From assembly GCF_050942215.1 (NCBI RefSeq), contig NZ_CP192056.1, positions 682,001-746,000 on the forward strand: a DNA stretch of 64,000 bases. Direction: 5' to 3'. Shown here one piece after another: positions 59,824 through 64,000 of this stretch (within the stretch, counting starts at the first letter, position 1; every line of letters starts with the position of its first letter). The notes beneath the pieces were generated by a model. That model saw only the letters and a list, made by a program, of their open reading frames with translations, ran no database searches and had not been told where the DNA came from. Made by a program: the position numbers and the translations under genes. The DNA is from Sphaerimonospora sp050942215. Lineage in GTDB: Bacteria > Actinomycetota > Actinomycetes > Streptosporangiales > Streptosporangiaceae.

Positions 59824-61299
59824 TCAGTAGACGAATGGCCAGCCGGAGCCGTCCCATCCGATCTTGTTGATGCCCAGCCGGGACGAATTGTCGTTCGCGT
59901 ACCAGTGGTAGAAGAGGACGGCGCCGTCGGTGTCGTCCAGTTCAGCCTGGTGGCCGGGGCCGTGGATGTCACCGTGGCCGGCGAGGATCTGGGTGCCGCC
60001 GCCGGACGTCATCGCGGTGCCGTTTCTGTCGACATAGGGACCGGTGACCGAGGTGGACCGGCCGACCATGACGCGGTAGGTGCTGTCCGCGCCACGGCAG
60101 CACAGGTCGAACGACACCAGCAGGTAGTAGTAGTCGCCGTGCCGGAAGATGGTGGGCGCCTCGATCGCGCCGCCGTTCCGCCCGGCGATGCCGCGGATGG
60201 TGCCGTCACTGCGTTTGCCGGTCGCCGGGTCGAGCTGTACGAGCTTGATCCCGGACCAGAACGAGCCGAAGCTCAGCCACCAGCGGCCCTGTGCGTCGAC
60301 GACGAGGTTGGGGTCGATCGCGTTGAAGTTGTCCGAGGTGCGTGACTCGATGACCAGACCCTGGTTGGTCCAGGAACCCGATGCGCCGGTGGTGCTGGTG
60401 GCCAGGAAGATCGCCGAGTGGTTGGAGCCGAAGGTGGAGGCCGCGTAGTACATGTAGTACCGGCCGTTGGCATAGGTGATGTCCGGTGCCCACAGCGTGT
60501 TGCTGCCGTTGGTGTAGGCGTGCGCCCACGGAACCCCTCCGGGGAACGCCGCCCCCGCATTGCGCCATGCGGTCCGGTCAGTGGAGGTTTTGAGCGGAAT
60601 GTTGTCACCCGTGTGCGCGAGGATGTAGCCGCCACTCGGCGTCTTGGTCACCTCCGGGTCGTGCACGCCGGTGTCACCCGTGACGTATCCGGGGTTGGGA
60701 TAGGACGCGGGCGGAGTCGTCGGATCCCCGCTGCCGCCGCCGTCGATCTTGATGAGTTGCCACTGTTGGTTGGTGCCGCCGGTGTCGGTGTATTGGGAGA
60801 TGCGGCCGCCGTCGGCGGTGGACCATTCCCATACGTCCAGGGCTTTGCCGCTGTTGCGGTTGATGAGTTTGATGTGGCCGTTGTCGGTGTCGACGGCTCG
60901 GAACTGCTGGTTGGCGCCGTTGTTGTCGGTCCATTGGACGAGTTCGGCGCCGTCGGCGGTGGATTTGCCGGCGATGTCGAGGACTTTGCCGCTGTGGCGG
61001 GACTTGAGCCGGTAGTAGCCGCCGCCGGAGTCGACGAACTGCCATTGTTGCCAGGCGCCGTCGTTGCGTGTCCATTGCACGATGGGGGCGCCGTCGTTGG
61101 TGGCGAGGTTGTAGACGTCGATCGCTTTGCCGCTGTGTCGGCTGACCAGGACGTACCAGGCGTTGGTGTCGATGGTGGCGGCGGCGGCCGCGCCGGCGGT
61201 CACGACACTCTGACACACGGCCAGCAACGCGACGACCACGAGCGTCGTCAGCCCGCTCAGGCGGCGCCATGGCGTGGATGGAGGTTTGGGGGGTGACAT
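59824..61299 (-). CDS. Secreted GH43 arabinanase with ricin-B-type (CBM13) domain
   Basis: The 491-aa enzyme cleaves arabinan outside the cell. The signal peptide ends near residue 40. A ricin-B-like domain (about 44-185) has repeated Q-x-W-type segments (VQWTRNDGAWQQWQFVD, VQWTDNNGANQQFRAVD, TDTGGTNQQWQLIKID). A short linker leads to the GH43 catalytic domain (about 200-491), with Asp214 (GVHDPEVTK), Asp329 (AIDPNLVV) and Glu380 (AIEAPTIFR) as the catalytic triad. ATG 61299 has AGGAGG upstream, and the perfect operator at 61316 precedes it. Confidence 0.93.
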   Translation of the reverse strand: MSPPKPPSTPWRRLSGLTTLVVVALLAVCQSVVTAGAAAAATIDTNAWYVLVSRHSGKAIDVYNLATNDGAPIVQWTRNDGAWQQWQFVDSGGGYYRLKSRHSGKVLDIAGKSTADGAELVQWTDNNGANQQFRAVDTDNGHIKLINRNSGKALDVWEWSTADGGRISQYTDTGGTNQQWQLIKIDGGGSGDPTTPPASYPNPGYVTGDTGVHDPEVTKTPSGGYILAHTGDNIPLKTSTDRTAWRNAGAAFPGGVPWAHAYTNGSNTLWAPDITYANGRYYMYYAASTFGSNHSAIFLATSTTGASGSWTNQGLVIESRTSDNFNAIDPNLVVDAQGRWWLSFGSFWSGIKLVQLDPATGKRSDGTIRGIAGRNGGAIEAPTIFRHGDYYYLLVSFDLCCRGADSTYRVMVGRSTSVTGPYVDRNGTAMTSGGGTQILAGHGDIHGPGHQAELDDTDGAVLFYHWYANDNSSRLGINKIGWDGSGWPFVY

Positions 61300-61315
61300 G
61301 GACGCGACCTCCTGA

Positions 61316-61329
61316 TGTTAGCGCTAACA
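61316..61329. promoter_or_regulatory. LacI-type operator upstream of the GH43 gene
   Basis: TGTTAGCGCTAACA is a perfect palindrome, 16 bases when its A/T flanks are counted. It begins 17 bases upstream of the GH43 start codon. Confidence 0.9.
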
Positions 61330-61909
61330 TTGCCGAACGGAGGATGACCTGCGACAGGTGTCGTTTGCTCTCGAAATTGCTGGATAGTTGAGTGTGGTGT
61401 TATCGGCGTCCAGTGTGATCGCGATCATTCGGAGGCGTCAAGTGTCGGGTGGATCCCTCCAGTTGGCCGCTGAATCTTTCACCGGCCGTTCCGCCATGCG
61501 GTCATCCGAAGGCCGTGTGGTGGGGCTTCGGCATTGGGTGCTCACGTGCGGTGCTCGCGTGCGGTATCCGGCACCCGGCTTGGTCGGCATCGCAGCGTCG
61601 GCATCCGGCGGCGGTCGCTGCCGTACGCAGGTCGCTGCGGGATGCCGGCTGCTGCGGGAATGCCGGCCGTAACGCCTGTCCGTTCCAGCCCCTTGTGCGG
61701 CTTGGTCAGCCTGGATATACCGAATGTCAATGGACGTGCTGGATGCCGCCGTGCGGGATTGGTCGTGAGATGTCGTGAGGCGCACGCCTGATGCGAGGAA
61801 TCGGTGGTGGTGTGCTGCGCTCTCGTCGTCCCCGGGCGAGGTGGTGTCGGTAATACGCCGTGCCACCCCGTATGACGCCATGACATGTCACCGTGATCAA
61901 CGTGGTGGA
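61330..61909. other. Intergenic region between the GH43 gene and the HNH gene
   Basis: No gene was recognised. It contains degenerate short repeats (GTGCTCACGTGCG / GTGCTCGCGTGCG near 61539-61565 and GCTGCGGGATGCCGGC-like units after 61610). No ribosome site precedes any frame. Confidence 0.45.
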
Positions 61910-64000
61910 TCATGTGGGTCGGGGTTTTCTGGTGGGTGAGGGGCCGATGTAGGTGAATTCCCAGCGGTCGGGGCCGGTCTTGCGGCGTTGGTAGCGGTCG
62001 GGGTGCAGGTAGCGGTCGCGGTTGTGGAATTGGCAGGCGGGGCCGAGTCTGGCCAGGTCGGTGTGGCCGCCTTCGCTCCAGTTGTCGAGGTGGTCGATCT
62101 GGCACATGCTTGCCGGGAGCGGGCAGCCTTTCACCCAGCAGGTGTCGTAGCGGGCGGCGATGGCGCGGCGTTGGGCGGGGGTGGCCAGGCGGGTTTTGCG
62201 GCCCATGTCCAGGACCTGTCCGTCGGCGTTCATGACCAGGCGGACGAGGGTGGAGGTGCGGGCCAGGCGGTGGATGTCGGTGATCGGCAGCAGGTGTCCG
62301 GTGGACAGCAGCAGCCCGGGCAGGGTGCGCAGCACCGACAGCCACCGCCGGTCCCCGGCCTCGCATCCCGTGTCCTCGGACCCGCCGCCGGTGTTCGCAC
62401 CCCCGGCGTCCACGTTTCCGGTTCCGGTCTCGGCGGGAGTGCTGGGTTTGTCACCGCTCCCGGGGGCAGGGTGGACGGAGGTCCGGCGTGGTTCGGCTGA
62501 CCTCTCGGTGGGTTGCCCGGGGTCCTGTCCGCAGGGGGGATCACCGCCTGGAGCGGCGTCTCTCCGGCCGTCCCCCCGGCCGTCTCTCCGGCCGGTCCCG
62601 GGAAGGGCCCCGGGAATGAACCCGGAAGCAGGCTCGGGAGCGGGGTCAGGCGTGTGACCAGGGCCGGCGCCCTCACCGGGGTCTTCATCGGTGTCCTCGC
62701 GGGTCTCCGGGCCGGTCGCCTTGCCGGTCGCACGCGCCGGGCCATCGCTCCGAACGGCGTCACCCGGCGTGGCATCACCGGGCGCGGCGTCTTCAGACAC
62801 GGGGTCACCAGGCACGGTGTCGCCGGGAGCGACATCATCGGACGCGGTGTCGCCGAGCCTCGCGTCGTCGGGCGTGGCGTCCTCGGGCGTGGCGTCCTCG
62901 GGCGTGGCGTCCCCGGACGAGCTGTCTGTGGGCGGGATATCGCCGGGTGGCGTGCTGCCGGGTGGGGTGTCGTCGGGTGCGGACTCGTTTGGAGTGGTGC
63001 CGTGAGGGGTGGGGTCGTCGGGGAGGGACTCGGCGTTGATCAACACCAGGAGTTCGGTGGTGATCTGCTGTTCCAGCAGCGCGATCAGCGCGTCGGCGTT
63101 GCGGACCCGCAGCGGCCGGTCATCCCCCCGCGCCTTGGGCCTGGCGTAGGCGTCCAGCAGCGCCCGCAGCCGGGCGGCGGCCTCCCGCGGCAGACGGAAC
63201 TCCCCCTCCACCCCGCCGGCATCAGTCTCCCGCACCAGCAGGAACCGGGCATCGAAATCGGCACCGGCATCCCGGAACTCCCCATCAGGGTCCAGCACCG
63301 CGCGGAGATACCGTCCCGCTTTGGCGATCTCCTGCGGCCCGGCGGAATCGGCCAGCTCCAGCAGGATCGTCTCGGCCCTGGCCGCGTCCGCATCGCTCAG
63401 CCCGGCGGTGGCCGCGCAGATCGCCGAGACCACCGCCTCGGTCAGGTTCCCGGCGGCGAAGCGTGCCCGCACCCGCGGCAGGCGTTCCAGCTCGACGCCC
63501 AGGGCCACGGTGCGGTAAGCCGTCCGACGGCTCATCCCGCACACCGACCGCAGCCACGTCCTCGTCGAGGCGTGTCCCGCCTGCCGGGCCGCCCCGGCCG
63601 CGTGCACCCGCCCGGCACGCAGGGCGATCGCCGCCTCCAGCCGGTCCCGCGCGAACGCCAGCTCCTCCAGCTGCGCCAGGCACACCTCCGCCGCCTCCGG
63701 GACAGGAGTCACCGCCACCGCCAGCGTGGCCTCCCGCACCTGACTCACCAACGGCCACGACAACACCCCGTCCACGTCCGTGTAACCGCTTGAAGCATCG
63801 GCTGCGGGACCGTCCGAAGAGCCATCCGGAGCATCACTCGAGGGGCCGTCCTCGGAAGCGCCCGAGGCGTCACCCGAGACGCCCTCGCAAGGGGCGCCCG
63901 AGGTGCCGTCCGCGACACCGCCCGGAGAATCACCCCCGGGACCGACCGTCGAAGCGCCGTGAGGGGCACCATCGAAGGAGCCGTCGGAAGGGGCATCCCC
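61910..64000 (-). CDS. DUF222/HNH endonuclease-domain protein (5' end off the window)
   Basis: The minus-strand frame is open from the right edge to the stop at 61910. From the in-frame GTG at 63775 there are 621 residues; upstream the frame stays open with Gly/Ser/Asp-rich sequence and no start codon, so the real start may lie beyond 64000. The N-terminal DUF222 domain (LVSQVREATLAVAVTPVPEA) and C-terminal HNH motif (WVKGCPLPASMCQIDHLDNW, then GGHTDLARLGPACQFHN) are clear. Between them, the 15-bp arrays code a long disordered linker. Function of this large actinomycete family is uncertain. Confidence 0.85.
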   Translation of the reverse strand, partial: GDAPSDGSFDGAPHGASTVGPGGDSPGGVADGTSGAPCEGVSGDASGASEDGPSSDAPDGSSDGPAADASSGYTDVDGVLSWPLVSQVREATLAVAVTPVPEAAEVCLAQLEELAFARDRLEAAIALRAGRVHAAGAARQAGHASTRTWLRSVCGMSRRTAYRTVALGVELERLPRVRARFAAGNLTEAVVSAICAATAGLSDADAARAETILLELADSAGPQEIAKAGRYLRAVLDPDGEFRDAGADFDARFLLVRETDAGGVEGEFRLPREAAARLRALLDAYARPKARGDDRPLRVRNADALIALLEQQITTELLVLINAESLPDDPTPHGTTPNESAPDDTPPGSTPPGDIPPTDSSSGDATPEDATPEDATPDDARLGDTASDDVAPGDTVPGDPVSEDAAPGDATPGDAVRSDGPARATGKATGPETREDTDEDPGEGAGPGHTPDPAPEPASGFIPGALPGTGRRDGRGDGRRDAAPGGDPPCGQDPGQPTERSAEPRRTSVHPAPGSGDKPSTPAETGTGNVDAGGANTGGGSEDTGCEAGDRRWLSVLRTLPGLLLSTGHLLPITDIHRLARTSTLVRLVMNADGQVLDMGRKTRLATPAQRRAIAARYDTCWVKGCPLPASMCQIDHLDNWSEGGHTDLARLGPACQFHNRDRYLHPDRYQRRKTGPDRWEFTYIGPSPTRKPRPT
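62781..63020 (-). repeat. 15-bp tandem array in the HNH gene
   Basis: About 16 consecutive 15-bp units are seen; the best conserved are GGCGTGGCGTCCTCG at 62871-62885 and 62886-62900, followed by a one-base variant at 62901-62915. On the coding strand they give PEDAT/PGDTV-type five-residue repeats. Confidence 0.9.

Noticed and set aside
62781..63020. Possible CRISPR-like array
   Set aside because: Units are 15 bp, contiguous, without spacers, and in frame within a protein-coding gene.

Overview
This is a 64 kb window of high-GC chromosomal DNA from an actinomycete. The coding sequence shows strong third-position GC, the tRNA-Thr / tRNA-Met / rpmG / hadAB / murB neighbourhood is actinobacterial, and there are F420-dependent (LLM) oxidoreductase, DUF574 methyltransferase, LAL-type LuxR, Zur-box and DUF222/HNH genes. 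Together these suggest a sporulating actinomycete, most likely of the Streptosporangiales; the family is an inference. No rRNA, CRISPR array, prophage or insertion sequence was seen.

Layout. 1-4.9 kb: the end of a nuo operon (nuoL fragment, nuoM, nuoN) and an HtpX protease. 5.0-9.3 kb, minus strand: a polar amino-acid ABC importer, a MarR regulator, YajQ and a GNAT acetyltransferase. 9.4-13.5 kb: tRNA-Tyr, a cold-shock-like protein, relics of an ABC ATPase gene, a secreted GH12 cellulase with CBM2, a STAS protein, and small proteins. 13.6-17.2 kb: tRNA-Thr, tRNA-Met, rpmG (too short for ordinary ORF cut-offs), hadA, hadB, murB. 17.4-22.8 kb: a 965-aa LAL regulator, a TMEM165/GDT1 transporter behind a recognisable yybP-ykoY (Mn2+) riboswitch, a decayed P-loop kinase and an atypical trmB. 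23-28.9 kb: deoC, a full-length aldehyde dehydrogenase, a half-length aldehyde dehydrogenase, lipB and small genes. 28.9-32.4 kb: a four-gene Zn2+ importer behind a Zur box. 32.5-44.4 kb: a 52-bp-period direct repeat, a methyltransferase, a molybdopterin sulfite-oxidase-like protein, an LLM oxidoreductase, TauE, a LacI regulator, and a group made of DoxX, a truncated hemerythrin, a radical SAM/SPASM protein, a TDT transporter and a nitronate monooxygenase.

44.5-61.3 kb is one L-arabinose/arabinan system. A 1280-aa secreted arabinofuranosidase and a secreted GH43 arabinanase release sugar. A YtfQRT-YjfF-like (furanose-type) ABC importer takes it up. AraB, AraD and AraA convert it to xylulose 5-phosphate. 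Two paralogous LacI repressors flank the block. Six copies of one palindrome (TGTTAnCGnTAACA-like) lie in front of the enzymes, importer, kinase and both repressors, and two of them overlap or abut translation starts. The last 2 kb is a DUF222/HNH endonuclease running off the end.

An unusual window-wide feature is a family of degenerate tandem repeats with a 15-bp (five-codon) period. They appear inside nuoN, in the tail of araB, in a disordered ORF, in the HNH gene, at the 3' end of a lacI gene and in the araA-lacI intergenic DNA. A related 27-bp x 3 array sits inside deoC.
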